A stretch of 27,247 bases of DNA from a virus: the IMG/VR virus record IMGVR_UViG_3300034198_007761, positions 1 to 27,247 of that record; one strand, given 5' to 3'. A model generated the notes under the pieces. The model searched no databases. It was not told where the DNA came from and was given only the letters and a program-made list of their open reading frames with translations. The translations under genes were made by a program, and so were the position numbers. Positions 6,561 to 15,345 of the stretch are shown here, in pieces; position 1 is the first letter of the stretch, and each line of letters opens with the position of its first letter.

Positions 6561-7195
6561 TGCCATTTATTTTAAATGAAGAGACGGCTTTGAAGGCACT
6601 CCTTGGGGGAATAATAGTTTCAGATTCCGGCAATGCCTCTCGTCCTGTACACGTATTTTATGGCCAGCCAGATAAAGAAATACGTCAGCAGTCCTATCCG
6701 TATATTACTATTGATTTGATTAATATCTCAGAAGCTACTGAAAGAGTTCAATCCGGTATTATTCACTTGCCGTATCACCCAGAAGATTGGGACGGAGTCT
6801 CTAGCTTGGATACATGGTATCCTATGCCTATTAATTTAGATTACCAGATTACGACCTACTCTCGTCAACCTCGACATGACAGGGCAATTTTAGGGCAGCT
6901 ATTTTCAATAAGTAGATTGCCCGTTAGATTTGGATCCATCTATATACCACAAGACAACACATGGCGTCGACTGGATATGCTTGGGTTTTCCAAAAGAGAC
7001 ACAACTGAAGCAGACAAACGTCTCTTCATGAATGTCTATTCAATCCGGATTAGCTCTGAACTTCTCAGAGTTAATCTTTCAGGTCCAGATGCACCGATTG
7101 TTACCAAACGAAATATTGGTATCAATGGTGTGGCTGAATTTGATACCCCAATATACAAACTGTTACAACTACAGCAGGAAGCACAACCAAACTAA
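6560..7195 (+). CDS. Putative tail terminator / tail completion protein
   Basis: This gene encodes 211 aa and starts in a TAATG overlap with the previous gene. The protein has an N-terminal helix (NEETALKALLGGII), then a segment with VHVFYGQPDKEIRQQSYPYI, where a conserved-looking P-Y-I strand follows, then a central YQITTYSRQPRHDRAILGQL block typical of small alpha/beta tail-terminator folds in which a strand pairs with a helix bearing D.A..L. The size and the position directly before the sheath match T4 gp15-like or gpU-like terminators in other contractile phages. Such proteins cap the last ring of tube and sheath and join the head. The family assignment is inferred from context and general pattern rather than a diagnostic motif. 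Confidence 0.6.
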   Translation: MPFILNEETALKALLGGIIVSDSGNASRPVHVFYGQPDKEIRQQSYPYITIDLINISEATERVQSGIIHLPYHPEDWDGVSSLDTWYPMPINLDYQITTYSRQPRHDRAILGQLFSISRLPVRFGSIYIPQDNTWRRLDMLGFSKRDTTEADKRLFMNVYSIRISSELLRVNLSGPDAPIVTKRNIGINGVAEFDTPIYKLLQLQQEAQPN

Positions 7196-7242
7196 AATTC
7201 GGACCCCAAAGAAAACAACCTACTAATTAAGGAGAAAATCGG

Positions 7243-8820
7243 ATGGCTACATTCAGTAGACCAGGCGTCTTTATCCAGGAAGTGGAACTTCCCCAGACCA
7301 TTGAGCTTGCCGACACCGGTAATGCTATTGGTGCGTTCATTGGCGCACTAGCCAAGGGTCCTACAAGTGTTCCCGTCCTACTTAACTCTTGGACACAGTT
7401 TGTCAAGACTTTTGGAAACCTCGAAGACGCATACCCTACAACATGGGCTGCATACAACTTCTTTGCTAACGGAGGACGTCAGCTTTACGTAAAGCGCGTC
7501 GTTGGCTCAGGATCTGCGGCAGCTTCAGTAACACTTACAGATAGATCACAAGCTCAGCTTAATACAATCCTAGTATCAGCAGCAAATGCTGGTTCTTGGG
7601 GAAATCACTTAGCTGTACAGGTTCGTTCTGCAGGATCATCTAATCGTTTTGGTCTTGCCATTTTTGGTGCACCAATTATTACTGGTAATGCATCATCTAA
7701 CCTTCTAGAACAGTTTACTGATCTAAGCATGGTCACTACAGATCCACGTTACTTTGTTGATGTTATCAACTCAAGCTCTGCATACATAACCGTTGCAGAC
7801 CTTAACTCAGCATCAACAACACCAGACGATATGCCAGTAGCAGGCTCTACACTTTACACTCTAGGCTCAACAACTGCCGGAGCTGACGGTAGTGCACCTA
7901 CTCGCACAATCTACTCAAATGCTTTAACAGCTTTTGATCCAATTCAGAACCCGCTAGTAATAAATATCCCTGCAGCAGCATATATTTATACTACTTCAGG
8001 TTCAGGAACAGAACGCACTCTTGCTATTAACGTAATGGCAGACCTTGTTGCTTATTGCGAAGGTCGCGGAGATTCATTTGCTGTTCTTGATACTCCTGCA
8101 GGCCTTACAGCTGCAGAAGCTCAAACATTTGCTACAGATACTGTTGCTGGCTTTGCAGCTAGCTCAAATGGTGCCTGTGCAGCAATCTACTACCCATGGG
8201 TATTGATTCCTAATACTCTTCGTTCAATTCCAGGAGCAACACGTCTTCAGGCACCGGGTGCAGCAGTTGTAGGTCAATACCTAGCAACAGATGCTTCACG
8301 TGGCGTATTTAAGACGCCTGCTGGTTTAGGCAATAAGATCGCACTTGCAGTAGCTACAGAACATCAGTTTACAAATACTGAGCTTGATTCACTCAATACC
8401 TCAGCAGATCCTGTAAACGCTATTCGCCAAGTCCCAGGAGCTGGAATTGTAATCATGGGTGGACGTACCCTAGATAACACACCAGGTAAGCGTTACATTA
8501 ACGTTCGTCGTTCCCTCAATTACATTGAGAAAGAACTCAAGGATCTTACTGCATTTGCAGTCTTTGAGAACAACGATGGTCGTCTATGGAACCGACTCTC
8601 AACAGTTTGCGAAAACTTCTTGGGTTCATACTGGCAGCAGGGTGGACTACGTGGAACTTCACCAGCTGATGCTTACTACGTAAAGTGTGATGCTACAACA
8701 ACTCTTGAAGCGGACATCTCAAATGGCCGTGTCAATATTGAAGTAGGCGTTGCTCTTGAATACCCAGCCGAGTTTGTAGTTATTAAACTCGGTCAAATTA
8801 CCGGAAATGCTACGGCTTAA
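7243..8820 (+). CDS. Tail sheath protein
   Basis: This gene encodes 525 aa, starting at an ATG with AAGGAG at 7228-7233 upstream. The N-terminus (FSRPGVFIQEVELP) and the following GAFIGALAKGPTSVPVLL and WTQFVKTFG segments are characteristic of contractile tail sheath subunits. The C-terminal third shows the conserved sheath domain: INVRRSLNYIEKELKDLTAF, then FENNDGRLWNRL, a WQQGGLRG element, and a final strand with VEVALEYPAEFVV-like spacing (here VGVALEYPAEFVVIKLGQ). The middle (about 100-340) is a more variable surface-exposed insertion. Subunits stack around the tube and contract during infection. The tail tube follows 13 bases downstream with its own ribosome binding site. This identification is firm. 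Confidence 0.95.
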   Translation: MATFSRPGVFIQEVELPQTIELADTGNAIGAFIGALAKGPTSVPVLLNSWTQFVKTFGNLEDAYPTTWAAYNFFANGGRQLYVKRVVGSGSAAASVTLTDRSQAQLNTILVSAANAGSWGNHLAVQVRSAGSSNRFGLAIFGAPIITGNASSNLLEQFTDLSMVTTDPRYFVDVINSSSAYITVADLNSASTTPDDMPVAGSTLYTLGSTTAGADGSAPTRTIYSNALTAFDPIQNPLVINIPAAAYIYTTSGSGTERTLAINVMADLVAYCEGRGDSFAVLDTPAGLTAAEAQTFATDTVAGFAASSNGACAAIYYPWVLIPNTLRSIPGATRLQAPGAAVVGQYLATDASRGVFKTPAGLGNKIALAVATEHQFTNTELDSLNTSADPVNAIRQVPGAGIVIMGGRTLDNTPGKRYINVRRSLNYIEKELKDLTAFAVFENNDGRLWNRLSTVCENFLGSYWQQGGLRGTSPADAYYVKCDATTTLEADISNGRVNIEVGVALEYPAEFVVIKLGQITGNATA

Positions 8821-8833
8821 GGAGATATAAAAC

Positions 8834-9454
8834 ATGCCCGCAACATCATTAAATAACATCCTAGCAAATCGCATGGCTTCGGATCCAATCCGTACGTTTA
8901 AGTTCTTGGTAACTTTTACACCTAATACGGAAGATACGAAGTTTGATACTTCAAATTGGAACAAGATGGGCTTCGTATCCGTATCGGGACTTAGCGTATC
9001 TACAGAGCCAATTGCGTACCGCGAAGGTGGATACAACACAAACGTTCACCAGATTCCAGGACAGTCTTCATTTACACCAATTACTTTATCTCATGGTTTG
9101 CTTTTGGGTCAGACTCAAAACCAAGCATGGATGAAGCGTTTGTTTGCAATGTTGACTCCTAAGGCAACTTCAGGCGTTGGCGCGGACTTCCGTTGCACAC
9201 TTGACATTGCAGTACTTAGCCATCCAAACCCAGCAGGTTTTGATGTTGCTAACGGTCAGACAGCTGACACCGATGGTGGCCAGCACGTCTCTATGCGCTT
9301 CAAGGTATATAATGCTTGGATCGCAAACCTTGGTTACAGCAACCTTGATGCAGGACAAAGCACATTGATGGTAGAAGAAATGACTATCGTACATGAAGGC
9401 TTTGACGTATCAGTTGCATCAGGCTATAGCGCAACAGCACCACTAATCAGCTAA
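8834..9454 (+). CDS. Tail tube protein (T4 gp19-like)
   Basis: This gene encodes 206 aa, starting at an ATG with AAGGAG at 8819-8824 upstream. It shows the layout of myovirus tube subunits: MASDPIRTFKFLVTF near the N-terminus, then FVSVSGLSVSTEPIAYREGG with the typical G-L plus E-x-I-x-Y-R-E-G-G segment, then PITLSHGLLLGQ, and a C-terminal strand with LGYSNLDAGQSTLMVEEMTIVHEG. Subunits form hexameric rings that stack into the inner DNA-conducting tube. Its place directly after the sheath and before the assembly chaperone follows the usual gene order. The long segment at about 110-150 is probably a loop specific to this group. The identification is firm. Confidence 0.94.
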   Translation: MPATSLNNILANRMASDPIRTFKFLVTFTPNTEDTKFDTSNWNKMGFVSVSGLSVSTEPIAYREGGYNTNVHQIPGQSSFTPITLSHGLLLGQTQNQAWMKRLFAMLTPKATSGVGADFRCTLDIAVLSHPNPAGFDVANGQTADTDGGQHVSMRFKVYNAWIANLGYSNLDAGQSTLMVEEMTIVHEGFDVSVASGYSATAPLIS

Positions 9455-9475
9455 TAAAGAAATTAGGTATATAAC

Positions 9476-10297
9476 ATGGCAAACGAAACCGTCATTAATG
9501 CGGCAGATAATCCAGCTATTGCAAATAAGCTTGTAGAAGAAGCTTTATCTGATAGGGGAGTAGAACAGCAGCAGGAACGAATCCCTGTTGTTCTACCCCC
9601 TAGCGGAGAAGTTATTCTTCCAGGCGGAATCAATGACCCTTTTGAGGGACACATTGGTACTGCTGAAGTACGTGAATTAAATGGTGGAGACGAAGAAGTA
9701 ATAGCTAGGATCATTGATCCGGGTAAATCTCTTCTAGCCATCCTAGATCGAGCAGTAGTATCAGTTGGTGGAAAACCAGCAGATAAAGACACCCTAGATA
9801 TGCTTCTTGCTGGTGATCGTGAAATGCTTCTTCTAGAAATTCGTAAAGCTACTTTTGGAGATGAAATTGTAGTAGGCCCAGGCCTATGCCCATCTTGTCA
9901 ACATGAGCAAACCTTTACAGTTCATTTAACAAATGATATTGAAGTTAAACACCTTAGTGAAGAAGATAGACACTTCTCATTAAAATGCAAGGTAGGCACT
10001 GTAGAGGTCTCCTTGCCGAATGGACAGGTCCAAAAGACCATAGTTAACTCTACAAATAAAAACTCGGCAGAATTGGATACCTTACTTCTCAAGGGTTGTA
10101 TCAATGAGATTAACGGGCTTCCAGTTACAGATATTCAGGTAATTAAAGACCTTAGTATCAAGGATCGCCGAGATATACTAAAGGCTATAACAGACCGTAA
10201 CCCTGGTCCACAACTCGGTTCACTTAAGAAAGCATGTCAGTCCTGTGGCTCGGAGGTACCACTTCCGCTAACCCTAGCGGAGTTGTTTCAGGAGTGA
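9476..10297 (+). CDS. Tail assembly chaperone, short form (T4 baseplate/gp26-like, two CxxC)
   Basis: This gene encodes 273 aa when read to the in-frame TGA. The central part carries ELNGGDEEVIARI, a LLAILDRAVVSVGG segment and DREMLLLEIRKATFGDEI, the hallmark of the family usually labelled T4 base plate/tail assembly chaperone protein. Two CxxC pairs (C138-C141 and C254-C257) could form one zinc site, as in related proteins where CP.C..E motifs flank a beta domain. Such proteins coat the tape measure before tube polymerisation. The spacing to the tape measure gene and the presence of a second open frame straight after the stop are typical for chaperone pairs expressed with a ribosomal frameshift. 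The ribosome binding site before the ATG is weak (TTAGGT). Confidence 0.85.
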   Translation: MANETVINAADNPAIANKLVEEALSDRGVEQQQERIPVVLPPSGEVILPGGINDPFEGHIGTAEVRELNGGDEEVIARIIDPGKSLLAILDRAVVSVGGKPADKDTLDMLLAGDREMLLLEIRKATFGDEIVVGPGLCPSCQHEQTFTVHLTNDIEVKHLSEEDRHFSLKCKVGTVEVSLPNGQVQKTIVNSTNKNSAELDTLLLKGCINEINGLPVTDIQVIKDLSIKDRRDILKAITDRNPGPQLGSLKKACQSCGSEVPLPLTLAELFQE

Positions 10298-10424
10298 AGT
10301 TAACTACGAACTTCTTATCGAAAGCTATGAAGTTCTAAGTAAAGCTTACCCAGGATGGACACTAAACGATATTAAAAACTTATCGTTTAGAGAACGAACC
10401 ATGTGGATTCTACGTATTAGGTGA
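9476..10424 (+). CDS. Tail assembly chaperone, predicted +1 frameshift product
   Basis: This is the long form, predicted to be 315 aa. After codon 271 (TTT at 10286-10288) a +1 slip would move tRNA-Phe from TTT to TTC and continue with AGG at 10290, adding 44 residues before the TGA at 10422-10424. The added frame reads cleanly as protein: YELLIESYEVLSKAYPGW, then a short helix with LNDIKNLSFRERTMWILRIR. It has no ATG, GTG or TTG between its opening at 10278 and the ATG at 10401, so independent initiation is unlikely. Tail assembly chaperones of many long-tailed phages are made as short and long forms through a frameshift of -1, -2 or +1. The slip position is inferred; an alternative -2 slip in the same few codons cannot be excluded. 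Confidence 0.68.
10279..10297 (+). promoter_or_regulatory. Candidate programmed +1 frameshift site
   Basis: The 0-frame codons are GAG TTG TTT CAG GAG TGA. GGAG (10279-10282) could pair with the 16S anti-Shine-Dalgarno, and it lies three bases before the TTT codon. This is the spacing of the AGGGGG element before CTT in the bacterial prfB +1 site. TTT followed by C allows tRNA-Phe to re-pair as TTC. The 0-frame stop is only two sense codons further. Confidence 0.55.
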
Positions 10425-10436
10425 GGCGGTGATTAA

Positions 10437-13385
10437 ATGAGTACCCAAAATATGGTCCCTACGGACGATTCTGGAGATGGCGTACCTGGAGCATTTATCC
10501 GGGAATACGAAAAGATCCTAAAGGTCATGAAAGATGTGACCAAAGAAACCGCAGAACAAAAGAAGAATGCTAAAGAAGCTTCTTCAGCATATAACGGTGA
10601 CAAAGTAGGCGGAGGAAAACTCGGCCTAGGCACCATGCCTTTACGCAGTGCGCTAAGTAACTTTAGCGGCGGTGAAAAGATGGCTATGGGCGCGGTTGCT
10701 GCGGGTGCAACATTTATGAGCATGGCACCTAATACCATGTCTGCTGTAGCTCAAAGAATGTACGCCGACTCAATAGCCGGCTTAAGCGGAATGAAGGCTC
10801 AACCCCTAATCCGTCAAGCTAATAGAATGGTCAATGGCGCAACTAGTGCTATGGGACCTACAGCCGCAGCTGCTAACCTTTACTATCAGGGTGGATATAG
10901 CGCCAACTCTTTAAGCTCTAAAAATATTATGCAGAGCCTTGGTGGAATGAGTGCCATCACAGGCGGAACAAATGAACAGACTGCATCCAGCTTAGCTGGA
11001 ATGAACGGAATGCTTTTCTTACGTGCCGGTATTCGTATTCGTGATAATAACGGTCAACTTTTGCCTATGGAGCAAATTGTTAACTCTGTTTATCGTGTTC
11101 TATACGGTGGGCGAAAAGTTACCTTACAACAAGCTGCATTATTATTAAACCCCTCTTCTAAGGGTTATCAAACACTTACTATTATTTGCGGTGGAGATCA
11201 AAATCTTCAATCAGCTATTTCTATGGCTGTTATTACCCGCGCTCGCAAAGGAACTGACTTAACTAAAAAAGATCTTGGTTCTGCACAAAACGCATTAACT
11301 GCAATGGGTGTTGGTGGAGAAAGCCCATTACGTGCTAACTTCCGCTATCAAGCAGGACAAAATGCCGCCCTTCAAGCAACAGAGGGTGGACTTGTTGGCG
11401 GATATAACACGTCATTAAACGTTGTTGGAGCACTCAATCAAGGATTTGCAGATCTTGCTTCAGCTTTAGGACCAGTTACTTCTGGGCTTATGGGTCTTAA
11501 AGGAATACTTCAAACATTTCCTAATGCAGGAAACATGGGCGGAACAATATCTGCTGCAGGAAGTACTGCAATGGGTTTTGCAAGTCAAGCAATGAATGCC
11601 GCAATTATGGGTAGAGTACTGGGCGTAGGTCGTTTTGCTGCAGGCGGTGGGGGAACTGCATCCCTACTTGCTGGTGGATTACGCGGTGGCGGAAGCATAC
11701 TATCTGGAATGAAAATGGGATTACGTGGTGGAGGAAGATTCTTAGGAAAAGCTATCCCAGGTCTTGGTGCGCTGTTAAGTGCCATGTCTGGTTATGGGGA
11801 CTCTAAAGCAAATAAAGGAATTTGGGGAGGACTTCTAGCCTCTGCAGGTACTGGTGCTTTAGTAGGTGCAGGTACTGGCGCTATGGCCGGCGGTGTTGGA
11901 GCAATTCCAGGGGCGTTACTTGGGGCATTAATTTCTGGTGGCGGTTATCTTGGAGGAAGACTTTTAGGAAGCGGCGGACCAGATGACGAACATCATCATG
12001 GATTCGGTACTGGTGGCGGAAACGATGCTGGTGGACAAGCCACATTTAATCTTCCCGTTCCTAAAGGAACACCCGTAACTTCCCCTTATGGCCCACGTAA
12101 GGGTGGAAAAGGCGTTAGTAAAAACCACCATGGTATTGACTTTGGTGTACGTGAAAATACAAATGTAACTGCAGCAGCAGATGGCGTTGTTACTGAAGTC
12201 GGTAACGGTGGTGGATACGGAAACTACGTAATTATTAAACACGGTTCTAAGTCAACTCTTTATGCCCACTTAAATAGCTCAAGCGTTAAAGTGGGGCAGG
12301 CAGTAAAGGGGGGTCAAATAATTGCTAAATCTGGAGGTCGTAAAGGAGCTCCTGGGGCCGGCGCATCTACTGGACCGCACCTTCACTTTGAAGTACGAGA
12401 TAATGGCGGGCGCGGTGCACAGGGTCGTGTAAATCCTGCAGGTTTCTTTGGTAAGGCTGCTAACTTTATTTCAAACGCATTTAAAGCTGGAATTAATATG
12501 GCTAAAAGTGTAGGAACTTTCTTAACCGCACCCTTTAGAGCTGGGTCACAAGCAATATCAAATATGCTTGGTGGAAATAAGCGTGCTCCAGAATTAAGCC
12601 CTACAGATCTTTCGGGATTAAACAGCCCTGAATTACGAGCACTACTACACGACTCTATTGTTGCAGGAAGACCTTTGGGCAGCGAAGATCTTAAAAAGTA
12701 TATGACTGGAATGAACAACCGTAAGTTAAAGCTTAGTGGTGGGTCTAAAGTCCTTCTTGATAATAAAGACGATCCAATGGCTCCAGATGGACAGATGGCC
12801 GGAGGAAGTCGTGCTGGTCTTATAAAGCTTCTAGCAAGGCATGGTTTCTCAGGAAAGAATCTAGAGACTGCATTTGCAGTTGCTGCTGCCGAATCTAGAG
12901 GTCGTGCTGTTGATTATAATGGCAAAGGAAGAGATAAGTCTTACGGGCTATTTCAAATCAACATGAATAATGATGATCCTAAGAGCCCTAATATGGGCCG
13001 CAATAGATTAAAGCAATTTGGCATTAAGAATTATAACGACCTAATGAATCCAGAAATAAACGCTAAGGCTGCCTATATGGTATCTACCAAAGGTACGTCT
13101 TGGAAAGCTTGGTCTACATATAATGACGGCACATTCCTTAGATATTTAGATGATGCTCAAAGAGCTAAAGAAACCGCCGGAATTGGTGGGCCTACAGGTA
13201 CCGATGGAATGGCTTCTGTTGCTACTCAAACTAAAGAACCTGTAACTCCCCACAATGTTGAGGTAAAGGTAACCATGCATGTAAATATAGCCCAGTCTGG
13301 AGTACGTGAAGCTGAACAAATGTTTAGAACCTTTAGCAAGCGTGTAGAAGAGGCTATTCAAAAGAAGCAGTTGGGAGTCTACTAA
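10437..13385 (+). CDS. Tape measure protein with M23 endopeptidase and lysozyme-like domains
   Basis: This gene encodes 982 aa. The N-terminal ~380 residues are helical and Ala/Met/Gly-rich, followed by a Gly-rich hydrophobic stretch (about 380-515), as in tape measure proteins whose hydrophobic segments contact the host membrane. An M23 zinc metallopeptidase domain (about 540-665) shows its ligands and catalytic residues: H564 and D568 in HHGIDFG, H611 in YAHL, and H648/H650 in HLHFEV. A lysozyme/transglycosylase-like domain follows at about 795-900, with the likely catalytic Glu at residue 819 in AAAESRG and YGLFQIN at 836-842. The C-terminus is a charged helix. The protein sets tail length and probably cuts wall peptide and glycan during DNA entry. 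It starts after GAGG at 10423-10426 and overlaps the next gene by one base. Confidence 0.92.
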   Translation: MSTQNMVPTDDSGDGVPGAFIREYEKILKVMKDVTKETAEQKKNAKEASSAYNGDKVGGGKLGLGTMPLRSALSNFSGGEKMAMGAVAAGATFMSMAPNTMSAVAQRMYADSIAGLSGMKAQPLIRQANRMVNGATSAMGPTAAAANLYYQGGYSANSLSSKNIMQSLGGMSAITGGTNEQTASSLAGMNGMLFLRAGIRIRDNNGQLLPMEQIVNSVYRVLYGGRKVTLQQAALLLNPSSKGYQTLTIICGGDQNLQSAISMAVITRARKGTDLTKKDLGSAQNALTAMGVGGESPLRANFRYQAGQNAALQATEGGLVGGYNTSLNVVGALNQGFADLASALGPVTSGLMGLKGILQTFPNAGNMGGTISAAGSTAMGFASQAMNAAIMGRVLGVGRFAAGGGGTASLLAGGLRGGGSILSGMKMGLRGGGRFLGKAIPGLGALLSAMSGYGDSKANKGIWGGLLASAGTGALVGAGTGAMAGGVGAIPGALLGALISGGGYLGGRLLGSGGPDDEHHHGFGTGGGNDAGGQATFNLPVPKGTPVTSPYGPRKGGKGVSKNHHGIDFGVRENTNVTAAADGVVTEVGNGGGYGNYVIIKHGSKSTLYAHLNSSSVKVGQAVKGGQIIAKSGGRKGAPGAGASTGPHLHFEVRDNGGRGAQGRVNPAGFFGKAANFISNAFKAGINMAKSVGTFLTAPFRAGSQAISNMLGGNKRAPELSPTDLSGLNSPELRALLHDSIVAGRPLGSEDLKKYMTGMNNRKLKLSGGSKVLLDNKDDPMAPDGQMAGGSRAGLIKLLARHGFSGKNLETAFAVAAAESRGRAVDYNGKGRDKSYGLFQINMNNDDPKSPNMGRNRLKQFGIKNYNDLMNPEINAKAAYMVSTKGTSWKAWSTYNDGTFLRYLDDAQRAKETAGIGGPTGTDGMASVATQTKEPVTPHNVEVKVTMHVNIAQSGVREAEQMFRTFSKRVEEAIQKKQLGVY

Positions 13386-15064
13386 TGGCTACAACTTACT
13401 ACTACACCGTAAATCTCCAACAATATTTAAATAATGTGTGGATTAATATCACCGTACCTGAAATTAAAATTAATTTTAATGATTTTAGAAAAAACCCTGC
13501 TGGAGTTTCTTATACAAATCAAGCTGGAAACGTTGAGGGTAGTGAAAACGAATTGCAATGGGTTGTTAAAGCCTATAAAGTTGTAAACGGTGGGTCTCCT
13601 GTCCAATTAAACAAAGATGAGGTTAAAGTTCAGCTTACAGGCGGGGGAAATCAAGAAGTATTTGATCAAATTGTAAAAACAGTAAGTACTAGTACTCAAG
13701 ATTACTTTAGAGTAACTATTAATAAAACCTTACTAAATGCTTTAGCTATTAAGTTTCCTTTTTATGTATACCCAGGATTTACGGTTACAACAAAGCCAGA
13801 CGTAATTGCAGTACCACACAAAACAGGCGATCCTACTGAAGTTGTTGTTTTTACACAAGCTGCAACTTTTCCTCAAGTTCCTACAGGCCTTATTGCTGCT
13901 GTAAACCTTCCAGGAAATACAACTACAGCTAATATTCACTACGATAAAAGTATTGATAGATTTGTAGGAATTAAAGCAACCACTAACTCTAACGGAACCA
14001 TTACTTATACTGCCTATTATTATTTCAAGGGCGCTGATGGAACTCAAGATAAAGTGGTGACTATCGGCACAGATGCCAAAGGACTAGGTACTAAAGGATC
14101 TGCTTATAAGACTGGTCAAGCTCTTTTAATTAATGCTATTGATAGTGCTAAGGTTACTAATGAAAAAGTAGAAAACCCTACAGGAAGTGGTACAGGTCAG
14201 TATACAACTAACTCAAGACTTGAGCCTGTTGGTGGAGATCGTTGGAATCCGCCCCCACATCCAAAGACCAAAGGCATGCACCGGGAGTGGCAGTTTTCTA
14301 AATCCACGGTTACAAACAACGTTGTCCAAGCAAAGGACATTATTTATAATAAGGTTCCTCAGGGAGTCATGGGACGTATATTCCAAGATGCAGACAGCGC
14401 TGCCTCTGTAAATCTTACAGACCCTAAAAAACTTTGGGGTTTTAGGTTTATGTATAACCCAACTACTGTTCAGTATCAAACCCAAGCCAACACAAACGTT
14501 GACTTTACCTTTGGTGCAGCAGACCCCGCACAACTTTTAGCCGGAAATATTTCTTTTCAGTTTCAACTATATTTAAATAGAATTTTAGATATGACTCATC
14601 TACAAGGTGATAGAAAAACAGGTCAAGATTATATTCCATCCTTAGGTACCGAAGCTATTGACGGGCTTATTAATAGGGGAACTGAATATGACCTTGAGTT
14701 TTTATACCGTGTATGTAATGGGGACCCCGACACCAGTCAAGGATTAAACCCACTTCTTACATATGCTGGAGGTATGACTTCAGATATTGGGTTATTAAAA
14801 GCCCTTCCAGTATGGATTGTCATTAATGAAAACATGCGTATATTTGGATCCATTTCAAATATCAATGTAAATCACGTAATGTTTGACAGAAGAATGGTTC
14901 CTATTCTAAGTACCGTAGATCTGACTATTACACGTTACCCAGCCATTATGAAGTACTCATCAAATAGTAAAACTGATGATGCAAATAAGTATGATATTTC
15001 AGCACTTAAGAAAGTTATTGGTACAGATACAGCATCAGCTACAGGAACAATTGGAAATAACTAA
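13385..15064 (+). CDS. Baseplate protein with CIS-tube-like C-terminal domain
   Basis: This gene encodes 559 aa, starting in a TAATG overlap with the tape measure gene. The N-terminal ~330 residues are beta-rich, polar and not recognised. The C-terminal ~200 residues (from about 348) begin WGFRFMYNPTTVQYQTQ and continue with an ISFQFQLYLNR strand and a late PVWIVINENMRIFGSISNIN segment followed by TVDLTITRYP. The F.(F/Y)NP opening and the later pair of strands resemble the CIS-tube/Afp7-like or XkdP-like proteins that sit between the tape measure and hub in contractile systems. The next gene is LysM-like, the usual neighbour or fused partner of this domain. A role at the tube-baseplate junction is inferred. 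Ribosome binding site strength is poor, so translational coupling is likely. Confidence 0.68.
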   Translation: MATTYYYTVNLQQYLNNVWINITVPEIKINFNDFRKNPAGVSYTNQAGNVEGSENELQWVVKAYKVVNGGSPVQLNKDEVKVQLTGGGNQEVFDQIVKTVSTSTQDYFRVTINKTLLNALAIKFPFYVYPGFTVTTKPDVIAVPHKTGDPTEVVVFTQAATFPQVPTGLIAAVNLPGNTTTANIHYDKSIDRFVGIKATTNSNGTITYTAYYYFKGADGTQDKVVTIGTDAKGLGTKGSAYKTGQALLINAIDSAKVTNEKVENPTGSGTGQYTTNSRLEPVGGDRWNPPPHPKTKGMHREWQFSKSTVTNNVVQAKDIIYNKVPQGVMGRIFQDADSAASVNLTDPKKLWGFRFMYNPTTVQYQTQANTNVDFTFGAADPAQLLAGNISFQFQLYLNRILDMTHLQGDRKTGQDYIPSLGTEAIDGLINRGTEYDLEFLYRVCNGDPDTSQGLNPLLTYAGGMTSDIGLLKALPVWIVINENMRIFGSISNINVNHVMFDRRMVPILSTVDLTITRYPAIMKYSSNSKTDDANKYDISALKKVIGTDTASATGTIGNN

Positions 15065-15345
15065 TGGCTATAGAACGAGTATCTAGATATAATGATGGGC
15101 CTCTTGCCCAAACCAAGTATGAAAATACTGGTGGGTACGCCATATCTGTGTACAGAAAATGGCCTGAAAATAAGGTAGTTAACTTCTTTAATTACACTTG
15201 GGTCGACGGGGATAGCCTGGGGCGTCTTGCATATGACCACTGTGGGGGCTCTAAGTACTGGTGGGAAATTATGGACATCAACCCAGAGATTACTGACCCA
15301 ATGGAGATTGAACCAGGAATGGTTATAAGGATTCCAAATGAATAA
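15064..15345 (+). CDS. LysM-like / gp53-like baseplate protein
   Basis: This gene encodes 93 aa and starts in a TAATG overlap. The second half matches the LysM-like pattern of small baseplate proteins: a TWVDGDSLGRLAYDHCGGSK segment, then YWWEIMDINPEI, then IEPGMVIRIPNE. In phages this G-D-x-L...A...G....WW.I...N.I.DP..I.PG..IRIP sequence is found in gpX and T4 gp53-type proteins, which help bind wedges to the hub rather than necessarily binding peptidoglycan. The preceding CIS-tube-like gene and the following hub genes support this. The end overlaps the next start by eight bases. Confidence 0.82.
   Translation: MAIERVSRYNDGPLAQTKYENTGGYAISVYRKWPENKVVNFFNYTWVDGDSLGRLAYDHCGGSKYWWEIMDINPEITDPMEIEPGMVIRIPNE

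Noticed and set aside
7196-7242. Possible promoter before the tail sheath (TACTAAT at 7221-7227)
   Set aside because: No -35 element at suitable distance; the gap is explained by the ribosome binding site alone.
10401-10424. Independent tiny gene starting at ATG 10401
   Set aside because: It would encode seven residues; the frame is coding-like well upstream of this ATG, supporting frameshift expression.
11580-11985. Gly-rich hydrophobic stretch of the tape measure as a separate membrane protein
   Set aside because: It is continuous with the flanking domains in one frame, and such stretches are usual in tape measure proteins.
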